Shown here: piece by piece, positions 40,831 to 49,859 of the stretch
How positions within the stretch are numbered: position 1 is the first letter of the stretch
Layout of the letters: each line of letters starts with the position of its first letter
Assembly: GCA_902775135.1 (NCBI GenBank)
Contig: CACYKY010000006.1
Coordinates: 124,001-188,000 of the forward strand
Source of the DNA: an uncultured Bacteroidota bacterium
GTDB lineage: Bacteria; Bacteroidota; Bacteroidia; Bacteroidales; P3
Direction: 5' to 3'
DNA length: 64,000 bases
Notes under the pieces: generated by a model
Database searches by the model: none
Told to the model about the DNA's origin: nothing
Seen by the model: only the letters and a program-made list of their open reading frames with translations
Translations under genes and position numbers: made by a program

Positions 40831-42641
40831 AACTCCTGAAGAATTTCACGCTGAGGCAACTTAGGCCGTACAGTGCGCGATGTGCGCTGTATGGCCTTTT
40901 TGTGGTGCTCAGCGTGGTCTTCACCATGTGCACGGCCCTCTCTGTGGCCGACTTCCTCAAGATTCTCTTCGGCACCGGCGACGATGTCCCCTCAGCCACA
41001 GGCAACCTCATTGCCGTCTGGCTCGAACAGCTCTACACGTGGCTCATCTCCTTCGGCCAACTCAAGGCCCTGCTGCTCTTCTCCGTCATCATCTTCGTGC
41101 TCTATTCCTGCAAGAATATTTTCTCCTACCTCTCCGCCATCGAGATATCCATCATCCGTGTCAATGTCGTCCGTACCTTGCGCAACAGGATGTTCCGCAA
41201 GGCCATGCACCTGCCCATGGGCTACTACGACAGCACCCGCAAGGGCGATGTTATGGCCCGCTTCACGAGCGACATGGTGGAGTATGAAGAGGGCGTCCTC
41301 GGCTCCATCCAGATGATTCTCACTTCTGTCATCAGCATGCTGCTCTATCTGCTTATGTTGTTCTATATCAACGTGAAGCTGACACTCTTTGTGCTCTGCA
41401 TGCTGCCTTTGGTGGCTTTTGTCATCTCTGGTATCTCGCACCGCCTGCGTCGCAATTCCAAGGTGGTGCAGGAGATGAACTCCTATCTCGTCTCCCTCAC
41501 CGACGAAACCATAGGCGGCCTCAAAGTCATCAAGTCCTACACCGCCATCGATTTCTCCAACCGCCGTTTCCGCGAGTATAACCACGAGTACACCCGTCGG
41601 CGCATCCTCCTCCTGCGACGTGTCGATGCTTCATCGCCCGTGAGCGATTTTCTTGGCAATGCCATCGTCATCGGCATTCTCCTCTTTGGCGCCTGGCTGG
41701 TATTTCATGGCGACCAGGGGCTCACCTCCGAGCTTTTCATCTCCTATGTGATGCTCTTTGTGCTGATGATTCCTCCCGCTAAGGAGCTCTCCACTGGCTT
41801 CTCGCAAATCAAGAAAGGGCGTGCCTGTGCCGACCGTATCGAAGCCTTTCTCGGCGAGGAGGAAGAACCCGAGACCTGTCAGGAAAGCCCGGCACCTACA
41901 ACCCATACGGCAGACGCTCCCGATGTGGAGTTCCGCCATGTCTCCTTTGCCTACAAGCCAGGAGTACCGGTGCTCGACGATATATGCTTCGATGTTCCAC
42001 GTGGAACAACGGTGGCTCTTGTAGGCTCCTCTGGCAGCGGCAAGTCCACCATCGCCGACCTCCTCTGCCGCATGTACACTTGCACCCAAGGAGAGATACT
42101 CCTTGGGGGAGAGGACATACAGGCCATGCCTTTGTCCCGCCTGCGTTCGCACATAGGTGTGGTGGCGCAGGATACGCTGCTCTTCAACGATACCGTCGCC
42201 GCCAACATTGCCTTCGGCAAGCCCGACGCCTCGCGCGACGAGGTGGTGCGCGCCGCCCAGGCCGCCCAAGCCCATGATTTCATCATGCAGCTGCCACAAG
42301 GCTACGACACCAACCTAGGCGAGGGGGGAGGCCTTCTCTCCGGCGGACAGCGCCAGCGCATCAGCATCGCCCGCGCGTTGCTGCGCAATCCCAAACTGCT
42401 CATCCTCGACGAGGCCACCTCGGCCCTCGACACCGAAAGCGAGCGCCTCCTGCAAGCTACCCTCAACGACGTGCTCCGCGATCGCTCGGCCATCGTCATC
42501 GCCCACCGCCTCTCCACCATCGTGGGGGCCGACAGCATCATTGTCCTCGACCATGGCCGCATCGTGGAACGCGGCACCCACGCCGAGCTCATGGCCTTGG
42601 GTGGACGCTATGCCGAACTGGTTGCCCTGCAATCATTCTAA
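40827..42641 (+). CDS. ABC exporter with fused membrane and ATPase domains (MsbA-like)
   Basis: 604 residues. About six membrane helices in the first 330 residues, then an ATPase domain: Walker A GSSGSGKST (about residue 398), LLSGGQRQRISIARA as the signature, Walker B LLILDEATSALD, and the H-loop IVIAHRLS. The layout fits lipid or drug exporters such as MsbA; substrate unknown. A parS-like palindrome (41993-42008) lies in the coding for FDVPRGTTV. Start overlaps the purB stop. Confidence 0.93.
   Translation: MKLLKNFTLRQLRPYSARCALYGLFVVLSVVFTMCTALSVADFLKILFGTGDDVPSATGNLIAVWLEQLYTWLISFGQLKALLLFSVIIFVLYSCKNIFSYLSAIEISIIRVNVVRTLRNRMFRKAMHLPMGYYDSTRKGDVMARFTSDMVEYEEGVLGSIQMILTSVISMLLYLLMLFYINVKLTLFVLCMLPLVAFVISGISHRLRRNSKVVQEMNSYLVSLTDETIGGLKVIKSYTAIDFSNRRFREYNHEYTRRRILLLRRVDASSPVSDFLGNAIVIGILLFGAWLVFHGDQGLTSELFISYVMLFVLMIPPAKELSTGFSQIKKGRACADRIEAFLGEEEEPETCQESPAPTTHTADAPDVEFRHVSFAYKPGVPVLDDICFDVPRGTTVALVGSSGSGKSTIADLLCRMYTCTQGEILLGGEDIQAMPLSRLRSHIGVVAQDTLLFNDTVAANIAFGKPDASRDEVVRAAQAAQAHDFIMQLPQGYDTNLGEGGGLLSGGQRQRISIARALLRNPKLLILDEATSALDTESERLLQATLNDVLRDRSAIVIAHRLSTIVGADSIIVLDHGRIVERGTHAELMALGGRYAELVALQSF
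41993..42008. promoter_or_regulatory. parS-like palindrome
   Basis: TGTTCCACGTGGAACA, a perfect 16-bp palindrome with one mismatch to the parS consensus TGTTNCACGTGAAACA. Inside the ABC transporter gene; ParB sites within genes are common near origins. Confidence 0.6.
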
Positions 42642-42656
42642 AAAAAACGAAACGAA

Positions 42657-43946
42657 ATGGAAAAAGGAGCGAAAGGGAATGGAATGAAAAAGCATGGGAG
42701 ATCCGGCAAGCTGTTGGGTGCCTTTGTCCTCTCGCTCCCCTTCATGCCCCATCGCTCCCTGCTTCTCCTGCCCCTGTTCTATCTCCTTTTTGTTGCACCT
42801 CTCGCTGCCCAAGAGCCTGTTGCATCCGTCACCGGATGGTTGGCCACAGTCGACGAAGCCACGCAGCAGATAGTCCTCTCCTGGCATCCCAGCGCCGACG
42901 CCAGCGCCATGGGCTACCACATCTGCTCCGGTACGCCCTGTCTCGACTACGACACCATCTACGGCCGTATGGACACCACCTACCGCTGCGTCGACCATGC
43001 GGCCACCGAGCGCCACTCCTACCGTATCCATGTCTTCGACAGCGCCTACAACGTCAGCTCCCTGACGCCCTCCTTTGGCAATGTGGTGCTCACGGCCGAT
43101 GTGCCGCGATGCTCCACCGAGGTTACAGCCCTTTGGACCCCCTACGAGGGCATGCCCGGCGGGGTGGGTCAATACAGCCTCTTGGCACGCCTCGAACCCT
43201 ATGATACCGCCTATCATCCCCTCACCGTTGCCGACAGCACGGGCACCTTTGCCCACACCTTCACCATTGCCGAAGGCACCACGCGCGTATGGCTCAAGGT
43301 GCAGGTGGTGGGAGGAGCGGACTCCACCCTTGTTTCGACTAGCAACATCGTGGCCGTCGACCGCTTCACCGTCGACACCGCCGCTTTCTTCGACATCCTT
43401 TCCCTCGACTACGACAGCCTCTTCTGTCGCGCCCTCCTCGCCCTTTCCCTCGACACCGCCTACCACGCCAACCCCTATGTTCTCTCTCGCTCCATCGACG
43501 GCAGCCCCTGGGATTCGCTGGCGGCCATCGCCCCCACCGAGGTGCCTTTCCACTATGTCGACTCCGACATCAATCCCTTCGATTCCCTCTACTGCTACCG
43601 CCTCTCGGTGCTCGATGCCTGCGGCCTCAACCCCCGCCATAGCGACAGCCTCTGCATGGTGGTCCCCACGCCCCCAGAGCCCGCCCACGCCATCCCCAAC
43701 ATCGTTGTCGTGGGCGACGATGCCAACGGCACCTTCCTGCCCCGCCTGCGGGGCCTCAAGGGCGACCTCTACGAACTCTTCGTCTACAATCGCAACGGCC
43801 TGCTGGTCTTTTCCACCTCCGACCCCGACGCCGGATGGACCCCCTCTTCCTCCACGCCCCAGGGCGCCTATGCCTACTCGCTGCGCGTCCGCTTCAATAA
43901 CAACCGCATCAAAATATTCACCGGCTCCGTGCTGGTAATCAAGTAG
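42657..43946 (+). CDS. T9SS type B secreted protein with fibronectin-like domains
   Basis: 429 residues. After a signal sequence (hydrophobic LLLLPLFYLLFVAPLAAQ) come beta-sandwich repeats with the fibronectin III look (ATVDEATQQIVLSWHPS, CLDYDTIYG...). The C-terminus YELFVYNRNGLLVFST ... GAYAYSLRVRF ... FTGSVLVIK is the gliding-motility-associated (type B) T9SS signal, differing from the type A ending of the other exported proteins here. Start codon could also be 42684. Role unknown, probably surface adhesion or display. Confidence 0.82.
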   Translation: MEKGAKGNGMKKHGRSGKLLGAFVLSLPFMPHRSLLLLPLFYLLFVAPLAAQEPVASVTGWLATVDEATQQIVLSWHPSADASAMGYHICSGTPCLDYDTIYGRMDTTYRCVDHAATERHSYRIHVFDSAYNVSSLTPSFGNVVLTADVPRCSTEVTALWTPYEGMPGGVGQYSLLARLEPYDTAYHPLTVADSTGTFAHTFTIAEGTTRVWLKVQVVGGADSTLVSTSNIVAVDRFTVDTAAFFDILSLDYDSLFCRALLALSLDTAYHANPYVLSRSIDGSPWDSLAAIAPTEVPFHYVDSDINPFDSLYCYRLSVLDACGLNPRHSDSLCMVVPTPPEPAHAIPNIVVVGDDANGTFLPRLRGLKGDLYELFVYNRNGLLVFSTSDPDAGWTPSSSTPQGAYAYSLRVRFNNNRIKIFTGSVLVIK

Positions 43947-43984
43947 CAAGCATTCTGTCAAACAAGCAATCAAACCATCAAACA

Positions 43985-44839
43985 ATGAAGATAGCCCTCT
44001 ATTATCGCCACATCGACCCCGCCGACCTTCCGGCCTATGACCACCTCTGCGCCGAGCTCCGCCGCGCCAACATCGAGACACAGACCGTCGGCGACGGCGA
44101 TAGTGTCGACGGTTTCGACTATCTCTTCTCCATCGGCGGCGACGGCACGCTGCTCTCTTCCGTGCAGTTCATCCATAGCACACGCCCCGACGCGTTCCCG
44201 CCCATTCTGGGCATAAATTTCGGCCACCTGGGCTTCCTCACCACCGCCGGCAAGGAAAACCTCGCCACCCTCGTTTCCGACCTCCTGGAGGGCCATTTCA
44301 CCCTCGAGCGTCGCACCCTGTTGGCAATCCGCGGAACGGAGAGCGGCGTCTCCACCCTGAACTACGCCCTCAACGAGGTCTTTCTCCACCGTCCCGAGGA
44401 CTCTTCCATGCTGCGCACCGAGGTCTATGTCGACGACCTCTACGTGGCCACCTACGCCGGCGACGGTGTCATCGTGGCCTCGCCCACGGGTTCTACGGCC
44501 TACAGCCTCTCCTGCGGCGGACCCATCCTGACGCCCGACTGCGGCTGCTTCGTCATCACCCCCATCGGCGCCCACACCCTCACCCTGCGCCCCATCATTG
44601 TGCCCGACAGCTCGAGCCTGCGCTTGGTTACAGTCCCCTCCACCCACCATGTGAACACCCCCAAGGCTGACGAACCCTTCACCCTCGGCCTCGACTCGCG
44701 ACGCGTCACCCTCTATGGCTCGGCCACCCTCGAACTCCAGCGCGCCCCCTTCGCCATCCACCTCATCCGCATGAACACCCAGAATTTCTTCTCCGCCATC
44801 CGCGACAAGCTCATGTGGGGCACCGAGGTCCGTCCCTAG
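43985..44839 (+). CDS. nadK: NAD kinase
   Basis: 284 residues. Phosphorylates NAD to NADP. Seen: SIGGDGTLLSSVQF with the catalytic Asp, GINFGHLGFLTTAGKE, the NExF-like LNEVFLHRP, and SPTGSTAYSLSCGGPI. Cytoplasmic. Last gene of the long plus-strand run from the origin side; a terminator follows. Confidence 0.96.
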   Translation: MKIALYYRHIDPADLPAYDHLCAELRRANIETQTVGDGDSVDGFDYLFSIGGDGTLLSSVQFIHSTRPDAFPPILGINFGHLGFLTTAGKENLATLVSDLLEGHFTLERRTLLAIRGTESGVSTLNYALNEVFLHRPEDSSMLRTEVYVDDLYVATYAGDGVIVASPTGSTAYSLSCGGPILTPDCGCFVITPIGAHTLTLRPIIVPDSSSLRLVTVPSTHHVNTPKADEPFTLGLDSRRVTLYGSATLELQRAPFAIHLIRMNTQNFFSAIRDKLMWGTEVRP

Positions 44840-44895
44840 CCCACCCCTGTCAAATAGGTATCAAGTTCACCCTTTCTTATAAGAAAGTACAAAAG

Positions 44896-44929
44896 AAAGC
44901 CCTGCCAGACAATGGTTTGGCAGGGCTTT
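44896..44929. terminator. Bidirectional terminator between nadK and ccsA
   Basis: AAAGCCCTGCCA, ten-base loop, TGGCAGGGCTTT, a perfect 12-bp stem between convergent genes with short A/T tracts on both sides. Confidence 0.8.
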
Positions 44930-44948
44930 GATTGGAGGGTGGAAACGG

Positions 44949-45875
44949 CTACATGTAGGCATGCACACCACCCAGGAGGAAGTTGACCCCGAAGTAGGTG
45001 ACGATGACGCTCAGGAAGGCTAGGGTACAGTAGAGGTGGAAACTACGGGGTTTCTGGCAGATGCCCAGCGAGGGATGCATCGGTAGCAGGTAGACGATGA
45101 GTGTGATGAGTGCCCAGACCTCCTTGGGGTCCCAGCTCCAATAGTTGCCCCACGAGATGTTGGCCCACACGGCGCCGATGATGATGCCCAGGGCCAGCAG
45201 GAAGACGGCGGGGTAGAGCATTAGGAGGTTCAGCCTGTGGAAGCGTTCGGATCCGCCGTTGCGGTGGCCGAGGATGAGTCCGGCCACGCCGCCCATCATG
45301 ATGAAGAAGAACAGGGCGTAGGCGAACATGATGACCGTTACATGCAGCGTCAGCAGGGGGGAGCTGAGCACAGGCATGAGGTTGGTCACGGGAGGGTTGC
45401 TGCCGCTCATCATGGCCACCAGCAGGCAGAAGCCCATGGTGAGCATGGCTACGGGCAGCGCCATAGAATGCCGCTTTGTGAGGCTGAGGCCTATGAGGCC
45501 TATGGCGATGGCCATGAGGTTCATGCTGTCGAAACCTCCCGCCATGGGCACATGGCCGCCTGCAATCCAGCGCAAGATGAATGTCAGCACCAGGAAGGCC
45601 GTCAGCACAGTTACCCACGTCAGCGCCGCCCAGCGGGCCCATCGTGGCAGTTCACGGCCCCTTCCCGAGAGGAAGATGGCGTAGGCGAAGAAGAGCAAGC
45701 CCGTCACGATGCTTACTATCGCCGCGCAGGCCACCAAGGCCATCAAGGCCACGAACCACCAGGAGGTGTAGAAATGGTCGGCGACCCACTCGTCGCCTCT
45801 GTAACGTTCGAAAATGGTGCCTGCAGCGAGTACTGTCGCCACAAGCACCATGAGGGTTGTTCTTGCTGTTTTCAT
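44949..45875 (-). CDS. ccsA: Cytochrome c biogenesis protein CcsA (ResC)
   Basis: 308 residues with eight or so membrane helices. The haem-handling motif WGNYWSWDPKEVWALIT (WWD domain) and conserved histidines in LTLHVTVIM and LPMHPSLG identify it as the membrane partner of CcsB/ResB, which attaches haem to apocytochromes c. The N-terminal 70 residues match the extension seen in Bacteroidota CcsA. No ccsB or cytochrome gene is intact here; the neighbour is a decayed gene cluster (45885-47305) that once held a di-heme protein. Confidence 0.92.
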   Translation of the reverse strand: MKTARTTLMVLVATVLAAGTIFERYRGDEWVADHFYTSWWFVALMALVACAAIVSIVTGLLFFAYAIFLSGRGRELPRWARWAALTWVTVLTAFLVLTFILRWIAGGHVPMAGGFDSMNLMAIAIGLIGLSLTKRHSMALPVAMLTMGFCLLVAMMSGSNPPVTNLMPVLSSPLLTLHVTVIMFAYALFFFIMMGGVAGLILGHRNGGSERFHRLNLLMLYPAVFLLALGIIIGAVWANISWGNYWSWDPKEVWALITLIVYLLPMHPSLGICQKPRSFHLYCTLAFLSVIVTYFGVNFLLGGVHAYM

Positions 45876-45884
45876 TGATGGGGA

Positions 45885-46067
45885 TCAGATTGCGTTGATG
45901 AATTTCACCACAGCGTCGCGGTCGGCCTTGGAGAGTTGGCGGAACTTCACCACGCTGCGGCGGGCATCGCTTTGGGCGGAGCCGTGCCACATGATGGCCT
46001 CGATGACGTTGCGGGCGCGGCAGTCGTGCAGACGGTCGGCGTGGCCGGAGCAGAGGGGTGCCAGTCC
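45885..46067 (-). pseudogene. C-terminal fragment of a di-heme (DUF1111) oxidoreductase
   Basis: 61 residues, GLAPLCSGHADRLHDC then RARNVIEAIMWHGSA and LSKADRDAVVKFINAI to the stop. This is the end of DUF1111 thiol oxidoreductase / di-heme peroxidase-like proteins (LHDGRAR..EAI.WHGGEA...FL). It is joined in frame to an imelysin fragment, and its haem-binding CxxCH regions are gone. Product of a deletion. Confidence 0.75.
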
Positions 46068-46232
46068 GCGCAAGGCGGCGTCGTTGGGGTTGGCTTTGAG
46101 GGCGGCCAGTTCCGTAGCCAGCTGCTCTGTTTTGGCGGCCAGAGCGCCGTAGGTGGGAACCACCGTGTGGTCCACAAACTGCTCGGCGATGGCGGCGGCT
46201 TGGCTGTCGTCCTCGTTGTGGGTGTTGTCATT
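46068..46232 (-). pseudogene. N-terminal fragment of an imelysin family protein
   Basis: 55 residues: NDNTHNEDDSQAAAIAEQF then VDHTVVPTYGALAAKTEQL and ATELAALKANPND. This matches the start of the mature imelysin (iron-associated peptidase M75-like) helical domain, after its lipoprotein signal. It is cut at both ends: fused upstream to porin coding in another frame and downstream to the DUF1111 fragment. Confidence 0.75.
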
Positions 46233-47305
46233 CCTCTTTGCGCCCTCTCTTTTTCGCTCATCAGGGCCAGCACGTCCACTCCCGCCTCGATGGAGGCGTC
46301 CCAGGCGGCTTCGCCCACAAAGGTGTGGGGGTAGGGGTTGCCGGTCATGGTGGTCTGGTTCTTGTTGCGGGCCGAAATGGCGGCGGCATCGGAGAGGTGG
46401 CCGTAATCCACGTTGCCCCGCACGACGAGGTAGCGGTTGCGGTAGGCGAAGTCGAAGCATCCGATGGCCACAAGGCCGTCCAGGTCCTTGTAGCGACTGT
46501 TGACGTCGGTGACGATGTCGTTGTTGTTGCTGCCGCCCAGGTAGCCGCTGAGGCTCAGCCGCAGGCCGCTGATGCCTGTCCAATCCACGCGGGCGGCACA
46601 GGCCAAAGCGTTGGCCGGACGGAACTCGTAGGGCGACGCCGAGCCGTTGTGCACCCAGCCTTGGTCGTTGAAGAGGTTGCTGTTGAGGCCCGGCAGCAGC
46701 TGCGCCTCGTAGCGCCACGCACCCGCACGGCCCCAGACGCTGAGGCCCGTCTCGTGCCAGGTGCAGGGCATGATGGTGTTCTCGCCCTCGGGACGGTAGA
46801 CACCAAAAAACATGTTCGGTGTGTGGTTGTTGTTGGTCATGCCTACGGGTACCACTATATGTCCCGCGCGCACGTTCAGATGCTTGTTGAAACTCTTCTG
46901 CACCCAGAATTGTTCCAGAGCCACCTCGCCGCCGCGCTCCAGCTCCTGCTCGAACTCGCCGGTCTCCTCGGTCTCCTTCTCCACAGCGGCTTCCACGCCT
47001 CCGTGCTCGAATTCAATCTCGGTCCCCACGCTCCATCCGTGTCCGAAGTCGTATCCCAGCATGATGACGGCGTGCGGCAGGTCCACGCGGCCGTAACTCG
47101 GGGCATCCTTGTAGCGGACGGCGTGCGAATAGCGGAACACATTGTCGCTGTAGAAATGGTGACTGTACACGGCCTCGCCGTATCCGCCTACCGTCAGGCG
47201 GCTCTTCTGCGCGGTCGCTGCGGTGTCGGTCTGCGCCGATGCCATCGGCCCGCAAAGCAAGGCCGCAAGAGTGCAGATAGTTGTAATTCTGTAGATTGTA
47301 TTCAT
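46232..47305 (-). pseudogene. Truncated outer-membrane porin
   Basis: About 358 residues from ATG 47305 (MNTIYRITTICTLAALL, signal peptide ending ASAQ). Beta-barrel features: LTVGGYGEAVYSHHFYSDN, DFGHGWSVGTEIEFEHGG, NVRAGHIVVPVGMTNNNH. The barrel coding ends near VLALMSEKERAQRG, about 60-100 residues short of a complete porin, and runs on in a nonsense frame to 45947. Promoter at 47328-47335. In homologous clusters such a porin accompanies imelysin and di-heme proteins. Confidence 0.75.
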
Positions 47306-47327
47306 AGTTTGACTTTTTTTTCGTCGG

Positions 47328-47335
47328 CAAAGATA
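47328..47335 (-). promoter_or_regulatory. Promoter -7 element of the porin remnant
   Basis: Minus strand TATCTTTG, 23 bp before the ATG at 47305, so the decayed locus may still be transcribed and supply ccsA. Confidence 0.65.
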
Positions 47336-47389
47336 CATAATACACTCATATCCAACACTAACCAAAATTAGTGATTTTACGCCATCCAT

Positions 47390-47880
47390 CCGTTGCCGAC
47401 GCCGTTGCCCCTCTCTCTTCCCCCCACCTTCTGCAGGGTATCGGCCCGGGGTAAGTCTGCCTCATCAAGTAGTATTCCTCTTTTTTTCTTTTTGTCACCT
47501 CTTTGGTTACACTTACTATTCTAAGAGGGGATAAGGGGAAGAGTAGGAGAGGAGTAAGAGAGGAGTAAGAGGGGATGGGGTTTAGATGCTGAGTTATAGT
47601 GTGTTAGGTGTTTTTCTAATTTTAATGCATTGAGGGATAGTTCTTTAGGTTTGCTTTTGGGCGATTTTCCGGGTCAAACAACTCCGATGGAGGAAAAGGG
47701 CGAGTGGATAATTTTATTGGACAAATGGGCGGTTGGCGAAAGGTGAAAAGACGGCCGGAAAGTGGTGCTCGGCGGACAAAAACAAGTCTGCGGGAAATAA
47801 AAATTTGCACAATTCGGGAAAAATTTGTTACTTTGTATTTTGCACTTGGTGTGCAAAAACCGAATAATTAACTGAAAATC
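47390..47880. other. Non-coding gap with purine-rich tandem repeat
   Basis: About 490 bp between divergent genes. Three 11-bp units (GAGTAGGAGAG, GAGTAAGAGAG, GAGTAAGAGGG) at 47541-47573 form a one-strand purine tract of about 45 nt with a pyrimidine-rich T8 run about 60 bp earlier. Near the right end TTTG...TTACTTTGTATTTTGC supplies a loose promoter for 47892. No gene supported. Confidence 0.55.
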
Positions 47881-47891
47881 AATACGGTGAT

Positions 47892-48092
47892 ATGAGAAAA
47901 ATAATGAAAAAACTGCTGCCGTTGATGCTTGTGGCCGGTGTGCTGGCCTTGAGCGGTGTGCAGGTGTCGTGCAAGAGCTCGAGCGACAACATGTACCAGC
48001 GTCAGCAAACCAACAAGGCTCGCAAAATCAAATCGAACATCAAGGTGAAGGGTACCAACAAGAGTCACGGACACACTAACAGAACCTACTGA
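47892..48092 (+). CDS. Small basic lipoprotein
   Basis: 66 residues. Lipobox SGVQVSC (Cys27), mature part of about 40 residues, strongly basic (NKARKIKSNIKVKGTNKSHG) with His and Tyr at the end. The stop overlaps the manA start (TGATG). The combination of lipid anchor and basic tail suggests binding to anionic surface polymer, which is speculation. Similar small basic lipoproteins occur in other Bacteroidales. Confidence 0.7.
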   Translation: MRKIMKKLLPLMLVAGVLALSGVQVSCKSSSDNMYQRQQTNKARKIKSNIKVKGTNKSHGHTNRTY

Positions 48093-49144
48093 TGCAGAGC
48101 GCACTATATCCACTTAAATTCCTACCCCTCTACAAGAATGTCATCTGGGGCGGCAATAGGCTGAAAGGCTACGGATTCAACTACGACCCCCTGCCCAACT
48201 GCGGCGAGCTGTGGGCCCTCTCCTCGGTGGAGGGGAAGGAGTCGGTTATCGCCAACGGCTTCCTGGCGGAGAACACGCTGAACGAGGCCATCGAGATCTA
48301 CATGGGCGACCTGGTGGGCGACAAGGTGTACAACCGCTTCGGGACGCAGTTCCCGCTGCTGCTGAAGGTTATCGACGCCGCCCGCGACCTCTCCATCCAG
48401 GTGCACCCCGACGACGAGCTGGCTCAGAAGCGCGGTATGCCTTGCGGCAAGACGGAGATGTGGTATGTGATGGAGGCCGAGCCGGGTTCGAAGCTCATCA
48501 GCGGGTTCCGCCGCGATGTGGATCCCGAGGAGTACCGCGCCGCGCTGGCGGCAGGCCACCTGGAGGAGCTGCTGCATGCCGAGCAGCCCGCCAAGGGCGA
48601 TGTCTACTTCATCCCCGCCGGACGGGTGCATGCCTTGGGTCAGGGGCTGATGGTGGCCGAGATACAACAGACCTCCGACTGCACCTACCGCATCTACGAC
48701 TACAACCGTCGCGATGCCGACGGCAACCTGCGCCAGCTGCACACCGAGGAGGCTATGGACGCCATCGACTTCAGCGCCATCGGCGACCACGCCGGCACGC
48801 GCTACCAGGCCCGCATGGACGAGACCACCACCTTGGCGCATTGCCCCTATTTCACCACCAACCTCATCCCCCTCACCCGTCCGCTGCGGAAGAACCTGGA
48901 GGATGTGGAATCGTTTGTCATCTACTTCTGCGTGGAAGGCCTGGCGGCCGTGAAGAGCATGGAGACCATCGTGCCCATGCATGCCGGCGAGTGCGTGCTG
49001 GTGCCCGCCGCCGCCGAGAGTGTGGAACTCTTCTGCGAGGGTCCGGCCAAGCTGCTTGAGGTGAGCATCGACACCGCCGGATGGACCGACGCACTGCGCG
49101 CCGACAACGACTGGCTGGCGGAGTTCGTGGGTGACGAAAAATAA
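48092..49144 (+). CDS. manA: Mannose-6-phosphate isomerase
   Basis: 350 residues, class I. Interconverts fructose 6-phosphate and mannose 6-phosphate, feeding GDP-mannose. Zinc-binding residues in IQVHPDDELAQKRGMPCGKTEMWYV and in GRVHALGQGLMVAEIQQTSDCTYR; the arginine in YDYNRRD is conserved. Coupled to the small lipoprotein gene before it. Confidence 0.95.
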   Translation: MQSALYPLKFLPLYKNVIWGGNRLKGYGFNYDPLPNCGELWALSSVEGKESVIANGFLAENTLNEAIEIYMGDLVGDKVYNRFGTQFPLLLKVIDAARDLSIQVHPDDELAQKRGMPCGKTEMWYVMEAEPGSKLISGFRRDVDPEEYRAALAAGHLEELLHAEQPAKGDVYFIPAGRVHALGQGLMVAEIQQTSDCTYRIYDYNRRDADGNLRQLHTEEAMDAIDFSAIGDHAGTRYQARMDETTTLAHCPYFTTNLIPLTRPLRKNLEDVESFVIYFCVEGLAAVKSMETIVPMHAGECVLVPAAAESVELFCEGPAKLLEVSIDTAGWTDALRADNDWLAEFVGDEK

Positions 49145-49149
49145 AAAAA

Positions 49150-49181
49150 TTTGCCCGTTTGAGAAAAAAGTGCTACTTTTG
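49150..49181 (+). promoter_or_regulatory. Promoter of the coiled-coil/zapA/rny operon
   Basis: TTTG at 49150-49153, 20 bp, TACTTTTG at 49174-49181. 35 bp before the ATG at 49217. Confidence 0.8.
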
Positions 49182-49216
49182 CACCGCTTTTTATAGTATC
49201 ATAGGCATTGAAGAAT

Positions 49217-49513
49217 ATGTTTGATTTTGAGACATCGGTAACGGGGATTGAATTCAAAGTGAGACAGTTGGCAGACGAAGTGGCACGTCTGCGCAAGTTG
49301 GTGTCCCAGAAGGAGAACAGGTGCGATGAACTTGAGGAAGCGTTGAAAAATAGTGAAATAACAATAAACAATTTAAAAGAAGAGAACAAATTATTAAAAC
49401 TAGGGAACAAGTTGTCAGAGAAAGGCGAGAGTGCTGAGATAAAACTTAAAATCAATCAGATGATTCGCGCCATTGACAAGAGTCTTGAGATAGTGAAAAA
49501 CTCCGCCCTGTAG
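49217..49513 (+). CDS. Short coiled-coil protein upstream of zapA
   Basis: 98 residues from the ATG at 49217 (MFDFETSVTG); a TTG at 49208 is the other option. Almost entirely helical with heptads (VRQLADEVARLRKLVSQKEN, EEALKNSEITINNLKEENKLLK), no signal. Located 37 bp before zapA, under one promoter. By position and shape it could be a ZapB-like partner in cell division; this is inference. Confidence 0.75.
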   Translation: MFDFETSVTGIEFKVRQLADEVARLRKLVSQKENRCDELEEALKNSEITINNLKEENKLLKLGNKLSEKGESAEIKLKINQMIRAIDKSLEIVKNSAL

Positions 49514-49550
49514 ACCTAGGGGCGGTCATAAATGAGGAAGCAGAAAGAAG

Positions 49551-49856
49551 ATGGAAACAGTATCGGCATCGGTAAATATCATGGGACGCACATACAAATT
49601 GCGTGTGGCCGCCGAGGATGAGGCGGCGCTGCGCAAGGCGGCCGGTCTCATCGACACGCAGGCCAAAGCCTACGGCAAGCAGTATGCCTACAACGACCAT
49701 CAGGACTTGTTGGCAATGGTGGCATTGACGCAGATCACACAATTGACTAAGATACAAGACTCGCTGCGGTTCAAGGACACCGACCTCGAGCAGAGGCTGC
49801 AGTCCATCGACAGCGTGCTGGACCAAATCCTGCATCCGACCCAAAACAGTTTGTAA
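49551..49856 (+). CDS. zapA: Cell division protein ZapA
   Basis: 101 residues. Binds and bundles FtsZ at midcell. VNIMGRTYKLRVAAEDEAALRKAAGLID is the ZapA N-terminal domain, followed by a coiled coil (LRFKDTDLEQRLQSIDSVLDQ). Typical size. In many bacteria a 6S RNA gene follows zapA; here a structured gap precedes rny. Confidence 0.9.
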   Translation: METVSASVNIMGRTYKLRVAAEDEAALRKAAGLIDTQAKAYGKQYAYNDHQDLLAMVALTQITQLTKIQDSLRFKDTDLEQRLQSIDSVLDQILHPTQNSL

Positions 49857-49859
49857 ACT

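Noticed and set aside
47541-47573. 11-bp repeats considered as CRISPR or iterons
   Set aside because: Direct contact without spacers, only three units, purine-only; no replication gene nearby.
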